In this document: positions 36,776 to 45,680 of the stretch, piece by piece
Position numbering within the stretch: position 1 is the stretch's first letter
How the letters are laid out: the number at the start of each line of letters is the position of its first letter
Made by a program: the position numbers and the translations under genes
Notes under the pieces: model-generated
The model's input: the letters and a program-made list of their open reading frames with translations, nothing else
Told to the model about the DNA's origin: nothing
The model's database searches: none
Source: Candidozyma auris
Lineage: Eukaryota; Ascomycota; Pichiomycetes; Serinales; Metschnikowiaceae
NCBI RefSeq assembly: GCF_003013715.1
Contig: NC_072812.1
Span: 1,860,001-1,924,000 of the forward strand
Reading direction: 5' to 3'
DNA: 64,000 nt

Positions 36776-38515
36776 ATGTCTGCGGAAACAACTGACTCTA
36801 AAGTTGAAACTCCTTTGGAGGATACCCCTATGACTGGAGCTGAGGAAACTCCTAATCAAGCAACGGCTGAGGGTGCTGAGTCGGAGAAACCTGCTGAGAA
36901 CGATAAATCAGCTGAAGCTGAGCCAGTTGATCTTGAAAAATTGCAGGCCACTTTTCAAGAGACTGCCAAAAACTACCTCATTGAGCAGTCGAGACATGTT
37001 ATCATCCCATCTTTCTCAAAATGGTTTGATATGAATACCGTACACCTGATAGAAAAAAAACTGTTTCCAGACTTCTTCCCAGCGAAAAATGAAGAGACCG
37101 TGTCTTCTTACAAAACTCCAGAGTCTTACAAGAACATGAGAGACTTCATGATCAACTCTTACAGAATTAATCCAATAGAATATCTCACGGTGACCGCGGT
37201 TCGTCGTAACTTGGCAGGTGATGTGGCTAGCATAATCCGCATCCATCGCTTCTTGGAGAAGTGGGGACTTATCAACTACCAAATAGATCCAAGAACTAAA
37301 CCGACGCTCGTGGGCCCTCAGTACACTGGTCATTTCCAAATTACGTTGGACACGCCACAAGGTCTAGTTCCTTTTGTCCCCGAGTCTACCAAGGTCAAGC
37401 ACTCAAAGCGCTCCTCCATTGACAACACGACTAAAGACCTGCTGTCATTTGCTCATGAATCCAATGGTCAAACAAAGCCTGTGAAGGAAGAAGACGAGGA
37501 GATTGAAGGCTCCATTCCGCTCAATTTAGAAGTTACGCGGAACATCTTTGATGAATCCACCAACTCTAAAGCACCAAATTCTGTTCTGTACTTCTGCAAT
37601 GAAACTTCTAATGACATCAGCAAGATAAGATATCATAATCTTAAGAGCAAGGCTCTGTCGAGTGGAACATTGGGCCCGCTGGTCATCAGCAAGGACGTGT
37701 TTGAGCAGGGACTATTCCCATCAAACTTCACTTCTTCTGACTTTGTCAAGTTGGAGCAGAGCTTCAAGCAAAAAGAATGGACAGAGCAGGAAGTCCTTCT
37801 CCTTTTGGAAGGTATCGAGATGTACGCGACGACCGACATCAACAACCAAACCCTATTTCTCAACAACAATGGCCAGTGGGATAAGATCGCTGAGCATGTT
37901 GGATCGAAATCTCGTGAAGAATGTCTAATTAAGTTCTTGCAACTACCAATTGAAGAGAGATATTTAAACAAAATCATCGAGTCAGGTCAGCCGCAAGAGC
38001 CAAAGCAAGCTGGCTTTGATAAAGAGACGATTATTCAAGATGTTGTGAAGAAGTTGATTGAGACAAATGAAGGCAAGCAACTTCTACTGGAAAATGCCAA
38101 GAAGAACGTGGAACAAACTGTTCTTGATCAAACAAACTTGATTAACCAAGTGATTGAGCTCACATTGGAGAAGTTTGATGCGAAGATGAAGTTGATAAGC
38201 CATTTAGAAGCTGACCTTATAAAGACTGAGAACCTTCTCAACTTACAAAGAAAACAGGCACTCATCGAAAGGTGGTTGAACTTTGAAAAGGTCAGCAAAT
38301 TCAAAAAACAGAACCAAAACCCAGAGTTGGAGCCATTATTGAATGACTTATTAACACCTATCAATATCAACGAGATAAACAAGAATTTCAACAAAATCAA
38401 CTTAGATCAAACTGAAGAACAAAAGATGGATGTCGATAAGGAGAAACAGAATGAAGAATATGCTTTTCCAATAAGCGTAACGCAGCCCAAGGCATACCAA
38501 TTTTGGTCGGCTTGA
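36776..38515 (+). CDS. RSC8: RSC chromatin remodelling subunit RSC8 (SWI3 family)
   Basis: This 579-residue SWI3-family protein has an acidic N-terminus (~1-60), a SWIRM domain (~70-165; HVIIPSFSKWFD, SYRINPIEYLTVTAVRRNL), a SANT domain (~325-385; EWTEQEVLLLLEGIEMY, WDKIAEHVGSKSREECLIKF) and a C-terminal coiled coil (~430-530). The region between SWIRM and SANT keeps a few Cys/His of a degenerate ZZ-like motif (LYFCNETSNDISKIRYHN). The size matches Rsc8 (557) better than Swi3 (825). Rsc8 forms a homodimer that scaffolds the RSC nucleosome remodeller. The start is the ATG at 36776 (MSAETT); three upstream codons begin with TTG. Confidence 0.86.
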   Translation: MSAETTDSKVETPLEDTPMTGAEETPNQATAEGAESEKPAENDKSAEAEPVDLEKLQATFQETAKNYLIEQSRHVIIPSFSKWFDMNTVHLIEKKLFPDFFPAKNEETVSSYKTPESYKNMRDFMINSYRINPIEYLTVTAVRRNLAGDVASIIRIHRFLEKWGLINYQIDPRTKPTLVGPQYTGHFQITLDTPQGLVPFVPESTKVKHSKRSSIDNTTKDLLSFAHESNGQTKPVKEEDEEIEGSIPLNLEVTRNIFDESTNSKAPNSVLYFCNETSNDISKIRYHNLKSKALSSGTLGPLVISKDVFEQGLFPSNFTSSDFVKLEQSFKQKEWTEQEVLLLLEGIEMYATTDINNQTLFLNNNGQWDKIAEHVGSKSREECLIKFLQLPIEERYLNKIIESGQPQEPKQAGFDKETIIQDVVKKLIETNEGKQLLLENAKKNVEQTVLDQTNLINQVIELTLEKFDAKMKLISHLEADLIKTENLLNLQRKQALIERWLNFEKVSKFKKQNQNPELEPLLNDLLTPININEINKNFNKINLDQTEEQKMDVDKEKQNEEYAFPISVTQPKAYQFWSA

Positions 38516-38702
38516 TTCTCGGTGCGACTCTTGAACAGATAGACACAGTGTTTTGTCTCGTTACCACGACCGTCACATTGACTTGACAGCGATACAAACT
38601 GTCATATTTTGTATAATTATAGGAAGCAATTATGTAAATGTAGTTCGATCTAGGCACCTTGAGGTGTGTAGTGCATATGCGGATCATAAAGGCTCAAGTA
38701 CG

Positions 38703-39968
38703 ATGCCTCTGCTGGGGACTCTAAAAAATGTACCGATTATGCTTCTTCGTTGCCCTTTAAAGTCGCTACTACGACCTCCTAGACGTCTGTACGCTACTTC
38801 CGTCTTGCAAAAACTAAATCCCCATCCACATATTCCAGAACCTTTTGCATACCCACAGTCGCAGCCAGAGATCAATGATGACATATATGTTGCGATGAGT
38901 TCAGGCGTAGACTCCTCAGTCACGGCAGCTTTGCTCTCAAAAATGCATAAAAATGTTTGTGGGGTATACATGGCCAACTGGTCTCAGCTGGCAAAGTGTA
39001 CTGAGGGAGAATGGTCCGATGTGCAAAGAGTTTGTGACCACTTGCAAATACCGTGCGAGAGAGTGAACTTTGAAAAGGAGTATTGGGCTGATGTATTCAC
39101 GCCGATGCTTGAGATGTATGAAAATGGGTTTACTCCAAATCCGGACCTCGGTTGTAATACCTATATCAAGTTTGGGAAGATGATCGAACATTTGGCTGCA
39201 AGGTATGATGTCAACTCGAAGAATTGGTGGCTTGCCACAGGGCATTACGCAAGAGTGGAGAAAGCTTCAGCTAACAAGTATAACTTGTTGAGGGCTTATG
39301 ATGGCAATAAGGATCAGTCTTACTATCTTGCAAATATACCAGGCAAGGTGCTACCGAGAATACTTTTACCGTTGGGCCACTATACAAAGCCGCAGGTTCG
39401 AAAAATGGCCGCCGAGTTTGGGCTCCATACTGCGCTGAAGGCAGATTCTCAGGGCCTCTGTTTTGTATCACCAGACCACACGAAGTTTAGGCACTTTTTA
39501 GACGAATTCCTCCCTCCTAAGCCTGGAAATATTATCACTGAGGATGGTAAAGTCTGGGGAAAGCATCAGGGTATTTGGCATGCAACTATTGGACAACGAC
39601 TGGGTGTTTCGATGCCTCAGGGTAATCCAAAATACAGTGGTGTGTGGTTTGTCAGTGAAAAGAGAATCGCCACTAATGAAATTGTCATCGTGAAGGGAGG
39701 GCAAAATGAGAAGTTGTTTCTGAAATTACTTGAGGTATCCAATTGGGCATGGATTAACTGTGATCCTCAGGAAGACTTAGAGGAATTAACGCTACAATTC
39801 AGATCACTTCAAGACCCCGTGGAAGTTTCCCTGATTTCTGTTGGAGAGAAAAGTGTCACCATCGAGTTAAAGGACCCTCAGCGAGCAATGGCTCCAGGTC
39901 AAAATGCTGTTCTTTATAAGGGCAACAAAGTGTTAGGTGCTGGGGTGCTAATGAAAACATTCCACTAG
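38703..39968 (+). CDS. SLM3: Mitochondrial tRNA 2-thiouridylase (MTU1/MnmA family)
   Basis: This 421-residue enzyme adds the 2-thio group to the wobble uridine of mitochondrial tRNAs for Lys, Glu and Gln. The PP-loop ATP motif is SSGVDSS (~66-72 from this ATG). The two catalytic cysteines are in NPDLGCNTYIKF and SQGLCFVSPD, both kept as in MnmA. A basic, Ser/Arg-containing N-terminus (LLRPPRRLYATSVLQ) fits mitochondrial import. Two starts are possible, ATG 38703 (chosen) and ATG 38739; the frame extends further upstream to a TTG only. The RSC8 stop is 187 bp upstream on the same strand. Confidence 0.88.
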   Translation: MPLLGTLKNVPIMLLRCPLKSLLRPPRRLYATSVLQKLNPHPHIPEPFAYPQSQPEINDDIYVAMSSGVDSSVTAALLSKMHKNVCGVYMANWSQLAKCTEGEWSDVQRVCDHLQIPCERVNFEKEYWADVFTPMLEMYENGFTPNPDLGCNTYIKFGKMIEHLAARYDVNSKNWWLATGHYARVEKASANKYNLLRAYDGNKDQSYYLANIPGKVLPRILLPLGHYTKPQVRKMAAEFGLHTALKADSQGLCFVSPDHTKFRHFLDEFLPPKPGNIITEDGKVWGKHQGIWHATIGQRLGVSMPQGNPKYSGVWFVSEKRIATNEIVIVKGGQNEKLFLKLLEVSNWAWINCDPQEDLEELTLQFRSLQDPVEVSLISVGEKSVTIELKDPQRAMAPGQNAVLYKGNKVLGAGVLMKTFH

Positions 39969-40106
39969 TCTACAAACTAGATTAAACCAAATATTGACGA
40001 TATACTCATGTATATAGAACAAAAACCTTACCCAGATACATTTCCGATCATACCAATCTAAAGAGAACTGAAAATAAAAAATCGCACAACGAAAGAATTG
40101 CTGTCC

Positions 40107-41915
40107 TTAGAATGCCGTAATCGTTGGGTACAAGCTTTGCTTGGTCTCATTTGTCTTAGAAGCTGCCTCTGTGGTGTTCTTCTGTTGCTCCTGCCCTTGT
40201 TCCTGCTCCTTCATGGACTTTTTCATGATTGCCAATTGTTCGCAAACGAACTTGATTAACTCGCGGTGCTTCTGAACGGTCTTAATGTCAAAGTTGACAT
40301 CATTCTTACCATCCTTAATAGACAATTGGTTAAAGTTCGCCAAGACGTCTTCCTCCTCCTTACCAGTTTCCTTGGTAGGCTCCTCATTGAGCTTCTTAGC
40401 AGACTTCTGGTTGTTGCTGATCGAGTCAAATTCAACGGAGCCGAATGGGTTGGCACCAACTTGACCATTGAGTTGTCTGTTGACCTGAGGGAACTTAGGA
40501 GTAAAGCCGGAGTTGTGGTTGTTGACAAAGTGGTTGCTATGACTGTCATAAGGTTTACCTTGGTATTGAGGTAACATTGGATATAACAGCTGCTGGTGAG
40601 ATTGTTGGACAGGGAATTGCTGGTTGGGAACAGATGAAACCATGTTCTGGTATTGCAACTCGATGGACGAGGACAAGTTGTTAAAGAACTTCTCAGCCTC
40701 GTACAAGTTGGCTTGAGGATTAGCACCGTAAGAGTAGTGTGAGTTTGGATTTGGAATCATGCTTTGGGAGTGGAGCGCAGAGCCTTGACTGGAGGTGGAC
40801 GAAACGTGAGCAGGGTTGGCCTGCTGGGAGGACATAAAGGAGTCCAAGTGGTTCAAGCGGTTGTACACCTCCATGTTGTACGAGGGTTCCAACTTCAGTC
40901 TCTTGTTCTGGTCTTGCTGGCCATAGAAGTTGAAGTCGGAAAGTATACCGTTCATCATGTGCATGTTGTGGTCCAAAGTTCTCTTCTTGGTGTCTGAGGC
41001 ACCAGCCGTACCATGAGGAGCTTGGAGACTGGAATTGAGGTCAAAGACCTCCTGGCGTTGGGTCATTTCATTGCCCAACGTAGGGTAGTAAGCGCTACCG
41101 ATGTCGTAGGTACCATGGTGAGCAGGCAACATGGGCATTGGGTAGACCGCTTTGTTCAACCCACTCTCGTCCCTATCGTTCATCTTCTGAGACTTCTTCA
41201 ACTTGCGCTGGTGTTCATCCTCGTGCGTTCTCGAGTGCTTCTTTAAATCCTGAGGCCTCTTGAAGCTCTTTGTGCACAAGTTGCAGCGGTATGTCTTCAA
41301 AGGAACATGTACACGCAAGTGCGAGGTGATGTGGTCTCTCTTTACGGTGGTAACACCGCAGTTATCCCAATCGCATGTCAAAGACAAGTTGTTCGACAGC
41401 TTGCGCCCAACGTGCTCGTTGCACAAGTGATCGTATAACTCCTCTGGAGTGTCAAAGATCAACAGGCACCCACTCCACTGGCAGTTGAAGGGACCCTTCA
41501 TGTCGACATCGCGAACTTTTCTGTAAGTTTTCTTAGGCTTCTTCTTTTCCCCCGCGCTCGCTCCACACGAGTGGTTGTCATCCTGGTAATTGTGCGGAGC
41601 GGTTTGCAGCTTATCATGTTGTTGGTTTTCTTGCTTCATGTCGAAAGCTGTGCCGGCGAACCCAGTAGCACGGGCACCAAAATGGGCGTTAGTGAAATCT
41701 TTGCCGAAGTTGGCGGTTTGCAGCACGGGAGAATTAGCAGATGATTGCGATGTGAACGATGTTTGAGGCGAACCGTTCAGCAGTTGGGTTGTGGGGGAGT
41801 TGGTCGAAACAGCGTCGCTAACAGCGTCAAGGTCAAAGTCGACTTCAGAGTCCATCACCTTTTCGGCAGTGGCATTGAGGTATGTCACCGGATGGAGGTT
41901 GTAGTTGCTGGACAT
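40107..41915 (-). CDS. RIM101: pH-response transcription factor RIM101/PacC
   Basis: This 602-residue protein has the three adjacent C2H2 fingers of Rim101/PacC: ~145-168 (CQWSGC...HLCNEH), ~181-203 (CDWDNC...HLRVH) and ~211-231 ([21 protein letters not shown]). In Candida species it drives alkaline pH responses, iron acquisition and filamentation after proteolytic activation by the Rim13/Rim20 machinery. The regions outside the fingers are Gln/Asn/Ser-rich. The C-terminus has an acidic run (~EETGKEEED) and a [13 protein letters not shown] helix, near where cleavage occurs in homologs. Rim101-type sites occur in its own promoter. Confidence 0.93.
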   Translation of the reverse strand: MSSNYNLHPVTYLNATAEKVMDSEVDFDLDAVSDAVSTNSPTTQLLNGSPQTSFTSQSSANSPVLQTANFGKDFTNAHFGARATGFAGTAFDMKQENQQHDKLQTAPHNYQDDNHSCGASAGEKKKPKKTYRKVRDVDMKGPFNCQWSGCLLIFDTPEELYDHLCNEHVGRKLSNNLSLTCDWDNCGVTTVKRDHITSHLRVHVPLKTYRCNLCTKSFKRPQDLKKHSRTHEDEHQRKLKKSQKMNDRDESGLNKAVYPMPMLPAHHGTYDIGSAYYPTLGNEMTQRQEVFDLNSSLQAPHGTAGASDTKKRTLDHNMHMMNGILSDFNFYGQQDQNKRLKLEPSYNMEVYNRLNHLDSFMSSQQANPAHVSSTSSQGSALHSQSMIPNPNSHYSYGANPQANLYEAEKFFNNLSSSIELQYQNMVSSVPNQQFPVQQSHQQLLYPMLPQYQGKPYDSHSNHFVNNHNSGFTPKFPQVNRQLNGQVGANPFGSVEFDSISNNQKSAKKLNEEPTKETGKEEEDVLANFNQLSIKDGKNDVNFDIKTVQKHRELIKFVCEQLAIMKKSMKEQEQGQEQQKNTTEAASKTNETKQSLYPTITAF

Positions 41916-42466
41916 GTTTTGCTTTATATTGAACTCTCCCTTTATTTTTTTGCTCTCTTGAATCTTCGTGTGTGCTATTGTAATATGATGATACTGGTTA
42001 AAATTCGGTGGAGAGCGTGATGAACGTGCGTGGAAAAAAGTAAATGAGGGTTACTCTTTCTCTGCGGATTTGGCGCCAGATTTATTTATCTGTCCAAAGG
42101 CTGAGGCAGGATGGTCATTTGATAAAAGCTTGCCAAGAAGTTTGTCGCCAAGTAAAGGCGTACTGCATATATCTTCAGCGACCCATTAACTCCTTGTTCC
42201 CAAGAAATTGAGAAAAGAAATTGTACGAAAAAGTAAAGTGTGCGACTGTCTGCCCATCTTGTTGCGCTTTTCCTCATAGTTAAGAAAAAAGTAGCCTGCA
42301 CACTGTCGGTCCACGCCCACAGACTGCACAAGATCTGGATTTTTTTCCTCGGTATCGGAGCCGAGTCACTTCACCTACAAATCTAACGTTGCATTCTGCC
42401 AAATATCTTGACAGGATCTAATCTTTTGGTGATCTGTACGTGAAAAGCGGCAAAAAAACTAAATAT
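41916..42466. promoter_or_regulatory. RIM101 promoter region
   Basis: This 551 bp region lies between the RIM101 ATG and the tRNA-Thr 3' end. It contains GCCAAG at 42132-42137 (extended to GCCAAGAAG), GCCAAG at 42147-42152, and CCAAGAAA at 42200-42207, all on the plus strand. A run of seven A at about 42452-42458 is the terminator of tRNA-Thr on the minus strand. Confidence 0.6.
42132..42152. promoter_or_regulatory. Two Rim101/PacC-type GCCAAG sites
   Basis: Two GCCAAG hexamers occur 15 bp apart, start to start, about 217-240 bp upstream of the RIM101 ATG. GCCARG is the PacC consensus and CCAAGAA is the reported Candida albicans Rim101 form. Autoregulation is inferred. Confidence 0.55.
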
Positions 42467-42539
42467 TGCCTTTAGCCAGATTCGAACTGACGATCTCCTC
42501 ATTACTAGTGAGGTGCCTTACCAACTTGGCCATAAAGGC
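42467..42539 (-). tRNA. tRNA-Thr, anticodon AGU
   Basis: This 73-nt tRNA has the acceptor GCCTTTA/TAAAGGC, D-arm with GGCCAAGTTGG, anticodon stem CCTCA/TGAGG with loop CTAGTAA (anticodon AGT), and T-arm with GTTCGAATC. A T7 run follows directly. It lies 12 bp after tRNA-Tyr on the same strand. Confidence 0.95.
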
Positions 42540-42551
42540 AATAGAAAGAAG

Positions 42552-42637
42552 TCTCCCGGGGGTGAGTCGAACACCCGATCTCAAGATTACAATCACACAT
42601 TACAGTCTCGCGCCTTAGCCAGCTTGGCCACCGAGAG
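42552..42637 (-). tRNA. tRNA-Tyr, anticodon GUA, with 12-nt intron
   Basis: This 86-nt gene matches eukaryotic tRNA-Tyr: acceptor CTCTCGG/CCGGGAG, D-arm GGCCAAGCTGGCTAAGGC, T-arm GGGTGTTCGACTCACCC. The anticodon loop CTGTAA-A is split by an intron of about 12 nt at 42588-42599, one base after the anticodon, as usual for tRNA-Tyr. No T4 run separates it from tRNA-Thr. Confidence 0.94.
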
Positions 42638-43603
42638 GAACTTCTTATAAAAAGTCTTGCACGCTTCATGACATGCAGCACTTTGAGCGTAACTAATATG
42701 CAGGACCTTCTTTGCTTTTCTGGAATCTCACACTTCTTCTATCCCTCATATCCTTTTGAAGACCGAATAAACCCAAAAAAATAGCCAATAGGCGGTGGCA
42801 AGGGCCAATTTCACTAAGACAAGATAATCACAGAAGAACTCCACATTTTTAATTTCAGAAGGGGAGGTTTGCATTTCTCGTTAGGAACACTAGGTATCCT
42901 TTATGATGATGAAAAGTCCTTTTTTTTTTATGTTGCAATTGGTTTTACTATATAGATTTGTATAGTTTGAAAGCTGAGGAAGAGATGTGTCAAACATCTT
43001 GACCCTAGCGACCCTCAATCAACGTATTCGACAAAGAAAACAAAACATATATATATAGAGAGAGAGAGAGAGAAGGCACTGGTGCAATGCCGTACTCGTT
43101 ATATATAGTCCGTAAGAATACAAATTCATGTACACATATGCATACAAGAAAAAAAATGTCACAAGTTACCATCATTTACTTGAATTACCATTTATTTGAG
43201 CCTGTGACAGTGACAAAATCCCTCATCTCTATCATTTGCTTTAGAAAATTGCTCGCCTAATCTTGGTGCTATGAGATTGTATCCCCATGATTTTGGATTC
43301 TTGGCTAAGCGCTACGAATTTCTTGGTCCAAGTGTGGTAATCTTCGTCACCTCCCAAACGTCAAACACGCGTAATTCCATATGAAGAATACATTGTATTA
43401 CTAAAAGTATGTCGATCATTCAATAGACTGCTTTGTACTATGTAATTCTTGTCATTCGCTCAACCTCGAGTGGAGTATAGTGATCGCATTTGGTCGATAA
43501 TGTCTGAAGGGAATATCACAATAGTGATAGAATTTACAGATTTGGAGAAGTCAACTACAGCTGTATTACAAACTTTTTCATAGTTCAACAGCATATAAAA
43601 GTA
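42638..43603. other. Intergenic between tRNA-Tyr and LtrA-family gene
   Basis: This 966 bp gene-free stretch lies between tRNA-Tyr and the LtrA stop codon. It contains an (AT)n(AG)n microsatellite at 43047-43073 and a T9 run near 42921. I see no ORF or RNA gene that I can support. Confidence 0.5.
43047..43073. repeat. AT/AG dinucleotide microsatellite
   Basis: About five AT dinucleotides are followed directly by about eight AG dinucleotides. Confidence 0.9.
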
Positions 43604-45073
43604 CTAATTAGCAGCTGTACCATTGAAATACTCGCCAAAAGCAAGGTAGCGTTTGGGAGTCGAAACAACACTTTCGTAAAAGTAAAGAGCAATGAGAATT
43701 GCCGCTGTAGAGGCCATCACCGCGGTGATTCCAATGTTCAAGAATCTGAGAGCAAGGATAGCGATTGCAGCCGGTAACCTCCAAAAAACTCTCCAAAACT
43801 TCAGCACCAAAAATGTGCCTGGAGCATCTCTGCTTTCATCCAAAGAGCCAATGGCGTAAATAGAGAGTAACGCCACGCAAAGGCCACCGGTGAAGAACAA
43901 TCTGAGAGCGTAGGCGTCAAGATGCGGTTCGATTTCACCCGTGGTACGACTCCACTGTATTCTATGCTCTTGAATACCAATAAGCTCACCACCAGAGTTA
44001 GCAGCAAGCACGACAGACCCAATGAGAGGCACATGGAGGTAAATCCATGAAATTGCCCTGAAAGCACTATGACGAAGAGGATGTACAGCTTTCTTACAAT
44101 TGCCACAGCCGTCATAGAGCCAAAAAAGGGTGTAAGCAATCACAAGAAAAAGAATTCCCCTTGGATACAGCTTCGTGAACCCGACGCCGATGCGCAGCTC
44201 AGCGGTAATTGTCTTGAGAAATTCACCTATGGCAACGGTGTAGAACGCACCCATTCTCTCCACTTCATGTTCAATATTGAGAGCCGTGGACATGGTTAGT
44301 TTCAATAATCGTTTAGTGTAAGGGTGAAACACAATTGAGAAGGTAATCTGCTCAAGAGCAATGGCAATGAGTGCGATCACAACCTTCGCTTTAGCGCCCA
44401 CAAAAATTACGGGAACCCATATAGCATTTGTAATAAGCAAAAAGACAAAGTAAAGACGTTGTTGTGCTCTGTGCTCAGGAATGAAGAACGAGTAAAACAA
44501 TAAACCGAACGCTAAGGATAGTCTGCAAAGAATATAGGGCACAATTGTGAAAGCGGCGCCTTTCGTCAGTTCCAATACCAGCTGTTGGGCATTCACTGAC
44601 GTGGTCAACAACACCAAGATCCACAAGAGGTATAACTTCTGAGACAAGTCCTCGTTGTAGTAGTAGTTCGTTACGTCCTTGATATCGGCCCAAACGGTCC
44701 AGTAAGGCAAGAATATTAAAATGTACTTGATAAGAGCCGCCCAAGAAGCATCCTCGCAAGCCTCCCCGGCAACTTTACCGATAATTCCAACATAAATTAA
44801 ATCGAGAAACAATTCAGTCTTTCCTGACAGTCTTTCGCCTTTGGTGCGATACAAGACACCTTCCTTGAAGTAGTTGAGCGCATGGGGCCTGATGAACCAA
44901 AGGGCGTCCTTGGGCCTTTTGATGTACTGAAATTTGATATCGCCGTATTTTTTCACAAAGTCATCCTCGCCTTCCGAGTCTGTGAGCTGCTCTTCCTGAT
45001 GCTCGGTCGTGCCCAAAAGCCTCTCAACTTCACTCGGATGGGCAGTATTGTCGTTATTTGAAGCAACCAGCAT
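43604..45073 (-). CDS. LtrA-family (low temperature requirement A) membrane protein
   Basis: This 489-residue protein has a hydrophilic acidic N-terminus (~1-75) and about ten hydrophobic segments. The family motif at the first membrane helix is visible, LSGKTELFLDLIYVGIIG (~83-100), corresponding to the bacterial RxxWLELFFDLVFV block. HEVERMGAFYTVAIGE (~268-283) matches the second conserved block with HxxERxGLxxIIxLGE character. LtrA was named from Listeria, where it affects growth in the cold; the molecular function is unknown. Fungi carry several LtrA-like genes. It is the nearest gene to the LINE insertion, which starts about 600 bp upstream of its ATG. Confidence 0.8.
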   Translation of the reverse strand: MLVASNNDNTAHPSEVERLLGTTEHQEEQLTDSEGEDDFVKKYGDIKFQYIKRPKDALWFIRPHALNYFKEGVLYRTKGERLSGKTELFLDLIYVGIIGKVAGEACEDASWAALIKYILIFLPYWTVWADIKDVTNYYYNEDLSQKLYLLWILVLLTTSVNAQQLVLELTKGAAFTIVPYILCRLSLAFGLLFYSFFIPEHRAQQRLYFVFLLITNAIWVPVIFVGAKAKVVIALIAIALEQITFSIVFHPYTKRLLKLTMSTALNIEHEVERMGAFYTVAIGEFLKTITAELRIGVGFTKLYPRGILFLVIAYTLFWLYDGCGNCKKAVHPLRHSAFRAISWIYLHVPLIGSVVLAANSGGELIGIQEHRIQWSRTTGEIEPHLDAYALRLFFTGGLCVALLSIYAIGSLDESRDAPGTFLVLKFWRVFWRLPAAIAILALRFLNIGITAVMASTAAILIALYFYESVVSTPKRYLAFGEYFNGTAAN

Positions 45074-45680
45074 TCACCTATATCAACAGAGCAGATGGTT
45101 TGATATAAAGCAATCCTCAATCGGGGCAATCTGAATTGATGAAAGGGTGAGGAATTATCACCTCTTACCTCTAAGATTGCGCGAGCCACACGCACGATCA
45201 TTTGTATGCACTAACATGTTAGGAGCTGCACGAGAAGGTTTCTCCAACTTCTATTTTGATTTTGACAGCATATAGGTTCAGCTTTAACTAGCATTTGAAT
45301 TGGCAGAATAGGGAGAAAGTTTTGACTTCAATCTCTTGTACTAAACCACTTTTTAAAGGTCTGACTTTTTTTTTTGTCGTAAAGACGCTATGCCCGATTT
45401 CGTTTAGGCTGAGAATCGCTTTTTTGATTGCATGAAACTAAAAATGGTACAGGTGCGACCAGACTCCTGCGATCAGCTTTTTCTCAATAGAGTCATTTCA
45501 CACATTCTTTGTGTAGTCAGAATCATTTGGAATGGAGAAACTCTTAATCATGCCATCAAAAGGCGATAGACTTAGAAGCTGAACTTCTAACCCATTTCAG
45601 CACGTACCTCCGCCTTCTGAAAGGTGCACAAAAGTGATGCTCTAAGCAATTGATGGATTGTGATGAACCATTTTTGAAAA
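45074..45680. other. Intergenic between LtrA gene and LINE
   Basis: This region is the LtrA promoter and may include an untranslated 5' part of the LINE, whose exact 5' end I cannot see. A T9 run occurs at about 45367-45375. No gene is supported. Confidence 0.45.
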
